Shown: positions 46,662 through 55,192 of the stretch, one piece after another
Layout: every line of letters begins with the position of its first letter
How positions within the stretch are numbered: position 1 is the first letter of the stretch
NCBI GenBank assembly: GCA_963739135.1
Contig: CAVTZG010000008.1
Location: forward strand, 496,001 to 560,000
Direction: 5' to 3'
From: Palsa-504 sp963739135
GTDB lineage: Bacteria; Actinomycetota; Actinomycetes; Streptosporangiales; Streptosporangiaceae
Length of the DNA: 64,000 nt
Notes under the pieces: model-generated
Databases searched by the model: none
The model's input: only the letters and a program-made list of their open reading frames with translations
What the model was told of the DNA's origin: nothing
Translations under genes and position numbers: made by a program

Positions 46662-47111
46662 CTAAGCGTGCTCCGGGGCCGGAGTTTCCGGTATCCGCTG
46701 ATGGCGGAAGCCGGGCAGCAGGCGGGCTAGGGCCAGCGCGCCGGCGATGCAGGCCAGTCCGCCGGATACCACCGACACGGTGTCCCCGAAGGCGGCCGCG
46801 ACCGCGCCCGATTCCAGGTCCCCGACCCGGGTCCTCCGGCGACCACGGCGGTCTGGAGCCCGGCCAGCCGCCCGCGCAGCGCGTCAGGCACCGTGAGCTG
46901 GATGATCGTGCTGCGGAACACCGCCGAGATCACGTCGGCCCGGCCCCGCCACGGCCAGCAGGGCCAGCGCGCCCGGTAGCCAGGACACCAGCCCGAAGCA
47001 GGTGATGGCGCCGAGGACCAGGAAGCGCAGATCGCGGGATCGCCGCAGCGGCGTCAGGTCGATGAACAGCCGCCGGCGCGTCCGGACCGCCCGCTCCGGA
47101 CGCTCGCTCAC
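46662..47111 (-). pseudogene. Remnant of an MFS transporter (EntS-like)
   Basis: The start is intact (GTG 47111 with GAGGGGG upstream; LFIDLTPLRRSRDLRFLVLG is the usual N-terminus). It jumps directly to sequence belonging to a late membrane segment (FGLVSWLPGALALLAVAG), so roughly 250 or more residues are deleted. Two further one-base frame changes follow. The C-terminal part can be read piecewise (ISAVFRSTIIQLTVPDALRG, then VGDLESGAVAAAFGDTV, then SGGLACIAGALALARLLPG) to a TAG at 46662-46664. One break is in a C-run. It is clearly non-functional as a transporter. Confidence 0.8.
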
Positions 47112-47509
47112 CGCGGTTTCCCCCTCACAGAAATGACTGACGGGTCAGCGCCCGGCTCATCCGGCCCGCCCGGCAGCTCTTCCGGCGTATGGCGGGCGTG
47201 CCTGGCGGCTGAGCGCGCGACGCGCCGGCACCATCGCGGAACTGCCGCCGGAATGGCCTAAACAGACCCCGCGGCGCCACCGAGCCTGCCCGATCATTAC
47301 CATTCTTGTTCCGAACACGGGATAATAGGGCGACAGATAGAAACGGTTGTGGCTGGCTGGTTCCGCCGCAGGCGGCCCGGATTGTGATGTGCGCGGTGCC
47401 AGGAAGGCCCGGTGCCGACGAGGACGCCGGCCGACACCGACGCGAGGACGCAAGGACACGATGTCGACCCGGGCGCAGTGCGTGGAGCCCGCAGGAAGGG
47501 GATGGGATA
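47112..47509. other. Intergenic region before the DUF3117 gene
   Basis: About 400 bases between the divergent MFS remnant and the DUF3117 gene. Segment 47295-47345 is locally AT-richer (ATCATTACCATTCTTG, GATAATAGGGCGAC) and may hold the promoter of the small gene. The overlapping open frames have no recognisable content. Confidence 0.4.
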
Positions 47510-47677
47510 ATGGCGGCGATGAAGCCGCGGACGGGCGACGGTCCGCTTGAGGTCACCAAGGAGGGCCGCGGCATCGTGATGCGCGTCCCGCTTGAAGGCG
47601 GCGGCCGACTCGTTGTTGAGCTGACGGCAGACGAGGCGGCTAAACTTGGTGACGCCTTGAAGTCCGTGGTCGGGTGA
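47510..47677 (+). CDS. DUF3117 family small protein
   Basis: 55 residues, essentially the canonical actinobacterial DUF3117 sequence (start MAAMKPRTGDGPLEVTKEG, core GRLVVELTADEAAKLGDAL). It is a small, abundant-looking conserved protein of unknown function. ATG 47510 is preceded by GGAAGGGG with eight bases spacing. The upstream extension of the frame is not conserved. It converges with the O-methyltransferase gene. Confidence 0.93.
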   Translation: MAAMKPRTGDGPLEVTKEGRGIVMRVPLEGGGRLVVELTADEAAKLGDALKSVVG

Positions 47678-47681
47678 TCCC

Positions 47682-48272
47682 TCAGTCGTTCCTCTTGACC
47701 GCAGCGAGCAGGCCATTGCCCAGCGGAAGCAGCACCGGCACCAGCCGGTCGTCATCCCGCACCAAAGTGGCCAGGTCGACGGGGCCTTCATCATCGACAG
47801 TTCCGGCCAGCAGCGCGTTATTGAAAGCCACCACCCCGCCGGGCCGCAGCAGCCGCAGCGCGGCGGCCAGGTAATCCGGATAGTCCCGTTCATCCGCGTC
47901 ACAGAAGACCATGTCGTATGCGCCATCGGACAAGCGCGGCAGCACGTCGAACGCGCGGCCCAGGATCAGCCGGCACTGGTTTTGCGCGAAACCGGCTGCC
48001 GCGAATGCCTTGCGTGCCATTCGCTGGTATTCCGGTTCGGTGTCAACGCTGGTCAGCGTGGAACCCGGGCGCATTCCGCGCAGCAGCCAGATGCCCGAAC
48101 TGCCGCAGCCGGTGCCGATCTCGACGGCCGTCCTGGCCCCCACGCAGCAGGCCAGGAAACGCAGCGTGGCACCGACCTCGGGGAGCACCGGATCGGTCCC
48201 GCCCAGATCGGCCGCGTTCGCACGCGCGGCCAGCAGCGGCTCGTCCTCCGCGGCGTAGGCAAGTGGCTCCAC
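47682..48272 (-). CDS. O-methyltransferase (class I, SAM-dependent)
   Basis: 196 residues of the catechol-O-methyltransferase-like family 3. SAM-binding motif VEIGTGCGSSGIWLL near 51-65, acidic residue in SVDTEPEYQRMA, and DMVFCDADERDYPDYL with the metal-binding aspartate region. It corresponds in position to mycobacterial Rv1220c, divergent from sigE. The substrate is unknown. Confidence 0.9.
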   Translation of the reverse strand: MEPLAYAAEDEPLLAARANAADLGGTDPVLPEVGATLRFLACCVGARTAVEIGTGCGSSGIWLLRGMRPGSTLTSVDTEPEYQRMARKAFAAAGFAQNQCRLILGRAFDVLPRLSDGAYDMVFCDADERDYPDYLAAALRLLRPGGVVAFNNALLAGTVDDEGPVDLATLVRDDDRLVPVLLPLGNGLLAAVKRND

Positions 48273-48408
48273 CTTCAGCAGCCTAGCGCCAGACCCGCAG
48301 GTCCGGGAACTATACCGGGCCGCGAGCCGTTACCAAGGCGGCGTCGGCCGGGCCGCGGGCCCCGGCTGGGCCGGTCCGAACTGGCGCAACGGAAGAATCC
48401 AGGGCACG

Positions 48409-49083
48409 ATGGTAACAGTCGCGGCACTCTGCGACCCGGAGGGCGGATTGTTGGAGGAGGCCAGCCAGCCCACGCAGCCTGCTCAGCCCGAGTGGAACGT
48501 CCCGACCTGGGAGGACATCGTCCGTACCCATTCTGCTCGGGTCTATCGGCTCGCCTACCGGCTGACCGGCAACCCGTACGACGCCGAGGACCTGACCCAG
48601 GAGGTCTTCGTCCGGGTCTTCAGGTCCCTGTCCAGCTATACCCCCGGTACGTTCGAAGGCTGGCTGCACCGCATCACCACCAACCTGTTCCTCGACCAGG
48701 CCCGGCGCAAGCAGCGGATCCGGTTCGAGGGCCTGGCCGACGACGTGGCCCACCGGCTGCCCGGCTCCGAGCCCACGCCCGCCGAGGCCTTCGACGACAG
48801 CCATCTCGATGACGACGTGCAGGCCGCGCTGAAGGCGCTGCCGCCCGAGTACCGGGCCGCGGTCGTGCTGTGCGACATCGAAGGCTTCTCCTACGAGGAG
48901 ATCGCCGCCACCCTGGGCGTGAAGCTGGGCACGGTGCGCAGCCGCATTCACCGCGGCCGGGCCCAGCTGCGGGCCGCGCTCGAGCACCGGCGGCCGGCGC
49001 CGTCCCAGGACCAGGCCCGCTCCTGGGCTCATGGGCTGCGTCGCCCGGGCCTGGCCCGGCTGAAGCGGTCAGGTGAGTCATGA
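48409..49083 (+). CDS. sigE: ECF RNA polymerase sigma factor SigE
   Basis: 224 residues. A ~30-residue N-terminal extension is followed by region 2 (HSARVYRLAYRLTGNPYDAEDLTQEVFVRVFR, split as 2.1-2.2) and by region 4 with the helix-turn-helix FSYEEIAATLGVKLGTVRSRIHRGR. It directs cell-envelope stress transcription. It overlaps the anti-sigma gene (ATGA at 49080-49083), and the gene order with the downstream tatB and mrp is the mycobacterial sigE locus order. The first ATG is used; a later start cannot be excluded. Confidence 0.95.
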   Translation: MVTVAALCDPEGGLLEEASQPTQPAQPEWNVPTWEDIVRTHSARVYRLAYRLTGNPYDAEDLTQEVFVRVFRSLSSYTPGTFEGWLHRITTNLFLDQARRKQRIRFEGLADDVAHRLPGSEPTPAEAFDDSHLDDDVQAALKALPPEYRAAVVLCDIEGFSYEEIAATLGVKLGTVRSRIHRGRAQLRAALEHRRPAPSQDQARSWAHGLRRPGLARLKRSGES

Positions 49084-49616
49084 GCCACCTCGGAGACCGG
49101 CTGTCGGCCCTTATCGACGGCGAGCTGACCGGAGCCGAGCTCGACCGCGCCTACGCCCACCTGGCCCGCTGCCCGCAGTGCCGGGCCGAAGCCGCCGAGC
49201 TGCGGGCCCTGAAAGCCAAGCTGCGCGGCCTGGTGGCCGGGGCACCGGCCGAGGCGGCCATGACCAGCCGCCTGATCGCCAGCACCGGGCCCGGCGGTCC
49301 GCTGCCGCCGCGGCAGCGCCTGCTGCGCCTGGCGCCAGGCCCGGGGACCGCTCCGGGCGGCTCCCGCGGCCCCGGGCGGCGGGCGGCCCGGGTCCGCCGC
49401 CGCTACCTGCTGCTCGGCACCGTGTCGCTGCTCGCCGTGCTGGGCACCGCCGCGTTCACCGCGGGCGGCGGGGGACAGGCCGCCCCCGGGCCGAGGATCA
49501 CCCCGCAGGTGCAGATGTACAGCGTCGAGCACGCCATCACCACCGGCGAGGTGCCGATCACCGGGCCGTCAGCCAAGTCCTCGTCCGCGTCCGGCTCTGA
49601 CGCGACGCTCCCGTGA
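49080..49616 (+). CDS. rseA: Anti-sigma factor with zinc-binding ZAS motif (RseA-like)
   Basis: 178 residues. The N-terminal anti-sigma domain carries HLARCPQC (H-x3-C-x2-C) near residues 27-34, and a membrane helix lies near 118-138 (YLLLGTVSLLAVLGTAAF). The extracytoplasmic tail is short. It would hold SigE at the membrane and release it under stress. ATGA overlap with sigE ensures coupled synthesis. Confidence 0.92.
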   Translation: MSHLGDRLSALIDGELTGAELDRAYAHLARCPQCRAEAAELRALKAKLRGLVAGAPAEAAMTSRLIASTGPGGPLPPRQRLLRLAPGPGTAPGGSRGPGRRAARVRRRYLLLGTVSLLAVLGTAAFTAGGGGQAAPGPRITPQVQMYSVEHAITTGEVPITGPSAKSSSASGSDATLP

Positions 49617-49623
49617 GGTCCGC

Positions 49624-50784
49624 GTGTTCGCGTTCGGCGGTCCGGTGAGCCGCCGCCGTGACGTCCGGCCGCTCCTGCTGGCCGCCGCGTTGGCCGTGGC
49701 CGTGCCGGGGTTCCTGGTCACCGGCTGCACCTCGCAGAGCACGGCAGCGCCGGACGGGACCACGGCCATCACGGCTAGCCGCGCCCCGGAGGCCACCCCG
49801 GCCGCGCCCCGGCGGCAGGCCAGCGCCCAGGCCGCGCAGCTGCTGACCCAGGCCGCCCAGGCGGCCGTGGCGACCTCCTACACGGGCGAGGAGATCGTTT
49901 CGCACTGGAGCACCAGCGGCGGGAGCGTCCTGGTCTCGAACGTCTGGCACGTCAGCGGCGGCCAGACCATCACCCAGACGCTGGCCGCGGGCACCGCCGC
50001 CAGCGGCGGGGCCTACCTGTCCTCCGACAGCGACGGCCAGTGGCCCGAGGGCGTGCTGGGCGTCACCACCCCGCTGGTCCGGCTGCTCGAGGCGCACTAC
50101 ATCGTGGCCTACGCGGGCACCGGCTCGGCGGACAACCGGTCCACGCAGGTCGTGGAGGCCTGGCGGGCCGACGGCAGCCTGGCGGCCAGGTTCTGGCTGG
50201 ATGATGCGACCAGGCTCCCGCTGGAACGCCAGGTATTCGACTCCTCCGCTCATGTGATCAGCGAAGACGTGTTCATCAACGTCCGGTTCGTGGGCGGCGG
50301 GCTGGACACCGTGCCGGTCGGGCTGCCCGCCGATCCCGCCGGGCCCTGGGCCGACCCGCTGCCGGCCCGCAAGCTCCTCGCGCTGCACGCCAGCGGCTGG
50401 CTGGTCCCGCCCGCGCTGCCCGGGGGGCTGTCGCTGTTCACCGGTGCCCAGACCAGGACCAGCAGCGGGATCGTGCTCGACCTCGGTTACTCCGACGGCC
50501 TGTCGGTCGTCTCGGTGTTCGAGCAGCGCGGCAACCTGGCGCCCAAGCTGGCCGGCTGGCAGAAGGTCACGGTGGCCGGGCACCAGGTCTACGCGGCCGG
50601 ATCTGACCAGCGCTCGCTGACCTGGTCCAGCCACGGCATGGTCTACACCGTGCTGGCCGACGCGCCGGCCCAGACCGTCACCGCCGTGATCGGCGCGCTG
50701 CCGCACGACAAGCCGCCCGGGTTCTGGAAGCGCATGTCCCGCGGGTTTGCCAGACTGGCCTCCTGGGTCAACCCGTTCGGCTGA
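49624..50784 (+). CDS. MucB/RseB-like lipoprotein
   Basis: 386 residues. Signal segment with lipobox FLVTGC (Cys near 36), followed by a LolA/RseB-like beta domain: TSYTGEEIVSHWSTSGG, VVEAWRADGSLAARFWLDD, RLPLERQVFDSS, and a C-terminal domain with VFEQRGNL and the SHGMVYTVLAD strand. In other bacteria RseB binds the anti-sigma factor and protects it from proteolysis. Here it follows rseA by seven bases, which supports the same role. No HtrA protease gene lies in the cluster, unlike the mycobacterial locus. Confidence 0.85.
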   Translation: MFAFGGPVSRRRDVRPLLLAAALAVAVPGFLVTGCTSQSTAAPDGTTAITASRAPEATPAAPRRQASAQAAQLLTQAAQAAVATSYTGEEIVSHWSTSGGSVLVSNVWHVSGGQTITQTLAAGTAASGGAYLSSDSDGQWPEGVLGVTTPLVRLLEAHYIVAYAGTGSADNRSTQVVEAWRADGSLAARFWLDDATRLPLERQVFDSSAHVISEDVFINVRFVGGGLDTVPVGLPADPAGPWADPLPARKLLALHASGWLVPPALPGGLSLFTGAQTRTSSGIVLDLGYSDGLSVVSVFEQRGNLAPKLAGWQKVTVAGHQVYAAGSDQRSLTWSSHGMVYTVLADAPAQTVTAVIGALPHDKPPGFWKRMSRGFARLASWVNPFG

Positions 50785-50839
50785 CGGTCTACAGTGGATA
50801 GTCAGAGCGTGACTTGACCCGGGCGAGAGAGATCTGACC

Positions 50840-51208
50840 GTGTTCGACCTGTCGATTCCCAAGCTGCTGGTCCTGGCGGTGATCGCGCTTGTGGTCTTCG
50901 GGCCGAACGAGCTGCCCAAGATCGCCTCCCAGGCCGGGCGCGCCCTGCGTGACCTGCGCCGGATCGCCGAAGGCGCGAAGAACGACCTGCGCGAGGGGCT
51001 GGGCCCGGAGTTCGCCGACTTCGAGATCGAGGACCTGAACCCCAAGCGTTTCGTGCAGAAGCACCTGTTCGACGACCTGAACGGGAACGGGAACCCGCCG
51101 GATAACGGGTCCCGGTCGGCCATGGCCAATGGCACGGCCAGCAGTGCGGCCAATAGGGCCGTGCTCGCCCCCGGCGAGCGTCCGCCTTACGACCTCGACG
51201 CGACCTAG
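50840..51208 (+). CDS. tatB: Sec-independent (Tat) translocase protein TatB
   Basis: 122 residues. The N-terminal hydrophobic helix (about 7-21) has the hinge FGPNELP, and a long amphipathic helix (about 28-60) and a disordered Gly/Asn/Ser tail follow. It forms the twin-arginine receptor complex with TatC; tatC is not in the window. Its TAG stop shares CTAG with the stop of the convergent mrp gene (51205-51208). Confidence 0.93.
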   Translation: MFDLSIPKLLVLAVIALVVFGPNELPKIASQAGRALRDLRRIAEGAKNDLREGLGPEFADFEIEDLNPKRFVQKHLFDDLNGNGNPPDNGSRSAMANGTASSAANRAVLAPGERPPYDLDAT

Positions 51209-52347
51209 CGCGGCGTCAGGCCGAGGTGCCGTCCGGCCAGGCCGCGGCTGCGGGCGCCCAGGTCATCGGCGATCTTCCGCAGCGCCAGCCCGGCGGGGGA
51301 GTCGGGCTCGCCGAGCACCAGCGGGACCCCGGCGTCGCCGCCCTCGCGCAGCCGGACGTCGATCGGCACCTGCCCCAGCAGCGGAACCTGCGTCCCGGAC
51401 AGGCGGGTGAGCGCGGCCGCCACCTCGGCGCCGCCGCCGGAGCCGAAGATCGCCGTCTGCTCCCCGCAGTGCGCGCAGACCAGGTAGGACATGTTCTCGA
51501 TGACCCCGGTGATCCGCTGGTGGGTCTGTGACGAGATCGCCCCGGCCCGTTCGGCCACCTCGGCGGCGGCCAGCTGCGGGGTGGTCACGATGAGCAGCTC
51601 GGCCGACGGCAGCATCTGGGCCACCGAGATGGCCACGTCGCCGGTGCCCGGCGGCAGGTCCAGCAGCAGCACGTCCAGGTCGCCCCAGTAGACGTCGGCC
51701 AGGAACTGCTGCAGGGCCCGGTGCAGCATCGGCCCGCGCCAGACCACCGGCGTGTTGCCCTTGGTGAACATGCCGATCGAGATGACCTTCACGTCATGGG
51801 CCGACGGCGGCATGATCATGTTCTCGACCGGGGTGGGGCGGCCGGTCACGCCCAGCATCCGCGGCACCGAATGCCCGTAGATGTCGGCGTCCACCACGCC
51901 CACCTTCTGCCCGGCCGCGGCCAGCGCGGCGGCCAGGTTGACGGTCACCGACGACTTGCCCACGCCGCCCTTGCCGCTGGCCACCGCGTAGACCCGGGTC
52001 AGCGAGGACGGCTGGGCGAACGGGATCTGCGGCTCGGCCCGCCCGCCCCGCAGCTGGGTCTGCAGGGCCTGCCGCTGCTCGTCGCTCATCACGTCCAGGT
52101 CCACCCGGACCGAGGCCACGCCGGGCAGCTTGCCGACCGCGGCGGTGACCTCACGGGTGATGGTGTCCCGCAGCGGGCAGCCCGCCACGGTGAGCCACAC
52201 CTCGACGCGCACCGCCCCGTCCGGGCCGATCTCGATGTTCTTGACCATGCCGAGCTCGGTGATCGGCCGCCGGATCTCGGGGTCGAGGACGCCATCGAGC
52301 GCCTTGGTTACTTGCTCGGCGGTGGGCGAAGCCAGGGGGGAGGTCAT
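51205..52347 (-). CDS. mrp: Mrp/ApbC-family Fe-S cluster carrier ATPase
   Basis: 380 residues. The N-terminal MIP18/DUF59 domain (about 8-90; VLDPEIRRPITELGMV) precedes the P-loop ATPase with deviant Walker A SGKGGVGKSS near 128-137, a Walker A' region VVDADIYGHSVPRM, and the bridging CxxC (CAHC) near 296. It delivers Fe-S clusters to apo-proteins. Its place after tatB, convergent, mirrors mycobacteria. Confidence 0.95.
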   Translation of the reverse strand: MTSPLASPTAEQVTKALDGVLDPEIRRPITELGMVKNIEIGPDGAVRVEVWLTVAGCPLRDTITREVTAAVGKLPGVASVRVDLDVMSDEQRQALQTQLRGGRAEPQIPFAQPSSLTRVYAVASGKGGVGKSSVTVNLAAALAAAGQKVGVVDADIYGHSVPRMLGVTGRPTPVENMIMPPSAHDVKVISIGMFTKGNTPVVWRGPMLHRALQQFLADVYWGDLDVLLLDLPPGTGDVAISVAQMLPSAELLIVTTPQLAAAEVAERAGAISSQTHQRITGVIENMSYLVCAHCGEQTAIFGSGGGAEVAAALTRLSGTQVPLLGQVPIDVRLREGGDAGVPLVLGEPDSPAGLALRKIADDLGARSRGLAGRHLGLTPR

Positions 52348-52639
52348 GGCTTCATGCTACGGACCCGCCTGTTCCCAGGCTAATTAGGCCGAACGGGCCG
52401 TTGTTCCAGCTCTCCCGGACAGCAACGCGCCCCCCTGGTCCACAAGCTGGCTGGCCCAACAGGATGACACAAGAGCGCACTTAATCTGACTAAACGGGAA
52501 ACGAGCGGTCAAGAATCCGTCAAGCCGGCCGGGCCCGCCCGCCGGTTCGGCTGGACCCAGATAAACAGCGCACGCGTCGTGGAAATGACCGGACCGAACA
52601 AGGAGAACGCGCGGGCGGTAATAGCCAGAAATAGGACGA
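52348..52639. other. Intergenic region upstream of mrp
   Basis: 292 bases between the mrp start and the end of the NUDIX gene, both on the minus strand. It contains the second copy of the 19-bp repeat (52381-52399), 34 bases upstream of the mrp start, and an AT-richer stretch around 52465-52520 that may hold the mrp promoter. No gene is seen. Confidence 0.5.
52381..52399 (+). repeat. 19-bp intergenic repeat, copy 2
   Basis: Exact copy of 1008-1026 (TAATTAGGCCGAACGGGCC), located just upstream of the mrp coding region. It shares the 13-bp core with the ahcY leader (8051-8063, inverted). Confidence 0.6.
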
Positions 52640-53062
52640 TTAATGCCGTCCTTTACCCAGAACCCCCCATTGGGTGAGGGCTTCTACCAATCCATCGGTG
52701 ATGGCCATGGATTCCAGGTCCGCGGTATCCACCCAGCGGGCATCGGCCGCGTCATCACCCGGAGTAAGTCTCCCGGTGATAATCGTGGCCTCATAGTCGC
52801 TAATGTCAATGACATCCCCGCCCAGGCCGGGCCGCCTTACCGACCCGAGCAGCCGTCCCACTTTGACGGTGAGGCCTGTTTCCTCGCGCATCTCCCTGAC
52901 CAGCGCTTCGATGTCGGTCTCACCCGGTTCGATCCTGCCGCCCGGCAGCGACCACAACCCGGCGCCGGGCTCGTGACCGCGCTTGATGAGCAGCAACCGC
53001 CCCCCATCGTCCCTGATAACGGCGCCTACGCAGGGGATCAAAGAGCCGGACACGCGCCTCAT
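52640..53062 (-). CDS. NUDIX hydrolase
   Basis: 140 residues. The complete Nudix box runs GGRIEPGETDIEALVREMREETGL in two adjacent pieces near 41-64, with the metal-binding REMREE core. MutT-like length and fold. It hydrolyses a nucleoside diphosphate linked to another group; the substrate cannot be told. Monocistronic. Confidence 0.92.
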   Translation of the reverse strand: MRRVSGSLIPCVGAVIRDDGGRLLLIKRGHEPGAGLWSLPGGRIEPGETDIEALVREMREETGLTVKVGRLLGSVRRPGLGGDVIDISDYEATIITGRLTPGDDAADARWVDTADLESMAITDGLVEALTQWGVLGKGRH

Positions 53063-53149
53063 TATCGGGGTGCCCGCAGCGCCCCGGCAACCGTGGTAAC
53101 GTTCAGCCCGCGGGAGCGAAGGTAAGCGGTGGTCACGGGTCGGCTGACT

Positions 53150-53182
53150 TTGACAGTTTCGATTTGGTCACGTTGATAAATT
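53150..53182 (+). promoter_or_regulatory. Promoter candidate with consensus -35 box
   Basis: TTGACA at 53150-53155, a 17-base spacer and TTGATAAAT from 53173 form the best sigma-70-like promoter noticed in the window. It would transcribe the secreted-protein gene with a leader of about 285 bases. Confidence 0.55.
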
Positions 53183-53467
53183 TCCGCCGTCAGCGTCAAC
53201 CAATCACCTAAGGCCCGCGTCTTCCTAACGGGTAAGGACAACAGTTCCGAACCTGCAGGCTTCCGGGTTCGCTCGGGGGTCTTCCCCTCGAGAGTGCAGA
53301 ACGATCAGGGCAGCCGTTCCTGACCTGATCAGGCCACCGCGAGCCGGCAGCCCACCGGGCCCGTGTCGGATTATGTCCGGCGCGTGCTGCAGGGGGCCAG
53401 CTCGTCCGGCCGTGCGCAGGGTACGGCCGGAGCTTCCATGTGAGGGACGAACGGAAAGGAGCGGACT
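53183..53467 (+). other. Long structured leader of the secreted-protein gene
   Basis: About 285 bases with several potential hairpins: an outer CTGCA/TGCAG pair around 53250-53300 enclosing CTCGGGGG-TCTT-CCCCTCGAG, and GATCAGG paired with CCTGATC around 53305-53335. It ends with AAAGGAG ahead of the TTG start. It could be a riboregulator or stability element; no known riboswitch class was recognised. Confidence 0.4.
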
Positions 53468-54367
53468 TTGATCCGCAGAACAACCACCATGCTGGCCGCC
53501 GCAGGGAGCGTGGCCTTCCTGGTCGGGGGTATGGCCCTGACAGGATCCGCGTCCGCGGCCAGCCTGCCGAGCTGTGCCACCGGCTCACACTGCACCACTA
53601 GCACGGCTGTGCCGGGCTCGCTGGGCCAAAACGGCGGGACCGCCGGTTACTACGGTGCCGACGACAACCACACCCACTACCGGTTCGTGCAGACCACGGT
53701 CGGCGCCAGCCCCCAGCTGGTGGACCTGAACGGGCCGCTGAGCAGTGAGCTCTACCCGGCCTCGGTCGGCAATGAGCTGTGTGACCCGAACGATGGCGTC
53801 ACCGCTCAGATCAGCCTGGGCTTCGTCGGTGGTAAGTACCAGGTTGCCTACATTGTCGGCAAGTACCCGAAGGCTGCTGACCCGTGCATCCAGAACAACT
53901 TCCAGACCTCGGGCAACATCTTCCGGAGCGGCACTCTGCTGGGCCTGAATGGCATCAGCGCTGGCGACCAGGTCTACCTGGGCATCTACTACGACCCGTC
54001 CGGCACCCACCGGCACCAGCTCTCCTTCGGTGCTTGTGACATCACGACGGGTATCTGCCGCCAGGCCTACACCTCCAGCAGGTACCAGCTTGAGTTCTGG
54101 GAGTTCGGTATCGGCACCTTCCTTCCCGGTAGCGTGCTGACCGGTGGTGCGGTGAACAAGTTCGAGACCTTCACCTCGAACGACGTGACCTGCTACTCCT
54201 GCGCGGGCCCGGTGCCGATCACCTCGGTTTCCCCGGTCAACTCGTTTGGTGCGGGGGGCCTGTACGAGGCGCAGACCGCCAACTCGTCCAGCCAGGTTAC
54301 GCTGTCGCCGAACGACACCCTGACGCCGACCTCCTTCAGCATGTACAACGGGTCGACGAGCATCTAG
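53468..54367 (+). CDS. Secreted protein of unknown function
   Basis: 299 residues from a TTG start with AAAGGAG upstream. A classical signal peptide (about 1-30, cleavage after SASA or nearby) leads to a mature domain rich in Gly, Ser, Thr, Tyr and Asn with alternating strands, no membrane segment and about eight Cys, suitable for disulfides. Codons use more T in the third position (GGT, GCT) than neighbouring genes, possibly a sign of high expression or recent acquisition. It has its own promoter, long leader and strong terminator. I do not recognise a family; a beta-sandwich binding protein is possible. Confidence 0.75.
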   Translation: MIRRTTTMLAAAGSVAFLVGGMALTGSASAASLPSCATGSHCTTSTAVPGSLGQNGGTAGYYGADDNHTHYRFVQTTVGASPQLVDLNGPLSSELYPASVGNELCDPNDGVTAQISLGFVGGKYQVAYIVGKYPKAADPCIQNNFQTSGNIFRSGTLLGLNGISAGDQVYLGIYYDPSGTHRHQLSFGACDITTGICRQAYTSSRYQLEFWEFGIGTFLPGSVLTGGAVNKFETFTSNDVTCYSCAGPVPITSVSPVNSFGAGGLYEAQTANSSSQVTLSPNDTLTPTSFSMYNGSTSI

Positions 54368-54415
54368 TCCAAACCGGTTATGAGCCAGGCACGATAGCTG
54401 GCCCGTAAACCATCC

Positions 54416-54455
54416 GGCTCGGCCCGGGGCCTCACGGCCCCGGGCCGAGCCTTTT
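54416..54455 (+). terminator. Strong rho-independent terminator
   Basis: Perfect 16-bp arms (54416-54431 and 54436-54451) with loop TCAC, followed by TTTT. It closes the secreted-protein transcription unit, 49 bases after the stop. Confidence 0.92.
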
Positions 54456-54547
54456 GCGTTGCGGCATGTCTGTCACCGGAACGGGGTAAGAACCTGCTCA
54501 CGCTGGCACAACGGCAACCGCATTCCCGGCACTATGGGGTTACGCGC

Positions 54548-55192
54548 GTGGACAAGGACCCGCATCATCGCGCTCGTGCGTCCTGCCCGCGCTGCGGCCA
54601 GCACGTCCAGGAGCCGACCGCGTGGTCCAGCGCCTGGCGCTGCGACCGGCACGGCGAGGTCGACCCCCTGCTCCCTGCCTTCAGCCCGTCCCGGGACGGC
54701 CTGGACGGGCTGCTGCGCACCGCGGGCGTCCCGGTCTGGCTGCCCTGGCCCCTTCCGGCTGGCTGGCTGGTCACCGGCTTCGCCAGCGCGGGCGACGAGC
54801 GGACGGGCGCGCGCGCCTGCGCGGTGGCGCTGTCTGGCCCTAACCCGCTCGGGGGCCCGGCCGAGATGCTGGTCGTGGCCGAGGAACCCGGCGTCGGCCT
54901 GGGCGCGGCCGCGGCCGGCCTGGACACCGTGGACCCCGGTTCCGGGTTCGCCTCGGCGCCGCCGATCGCCACGGCGTCGTTCGGCAAGCATGACTTCCCG
55001 CTCTGGCAGGTGGCCTCGCCGGACCGGGCCGTGTTCGCGGGCGAGATCAAGGCGCACTGGCTGTGGGTGGTGCTCTGGCCGGACACCGCGGGCACGCTGC
55101 TGATCGAGCCGATCGGGCTGCGCGACCTCCGCGACCCCGGCCAGGACCTCGACCTGCCCTTCGGGGCTCCCTCGCCCCGCCTGCCGTCGTAA
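54548..55192 (+). CDS. DUF6758 family protein
   Basis: 214 residues. The start has CPRCGQ and a second CDRHG (possible small zinc site), then the family block PVWLPWPLPAGWLVTGFASAGDERTGARA in consecutive pieces, VVAEEPGVGLGA, and WLWVVLWPDTAGTLL near the end. An actinobacterial family without known function. The GTG start at 54548 follows a weak ribosome-binding site. The stop overlaps the PHP gene by one base (TAATG). Confidence 0.82.
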   Translation: MDKDPHHRARASCPRCGQHVQEPTAWSSAWRCDRHGEVDPLLPAFSPSRDGLDGLLRTAGVPVWLPWPLPAGWLVTGFASAGDERTGARACAVALSGPNPLGGPAEMLVVAEEPGVGLGAAAAGLDTVDPGSGFASAPPIATASFGKHDFPLWQVASPDRAVFAGEIKAHWLWVVLWPDTAGTLLIEPIGLRDLRDPGQDLDLPFGAPSPRLPS

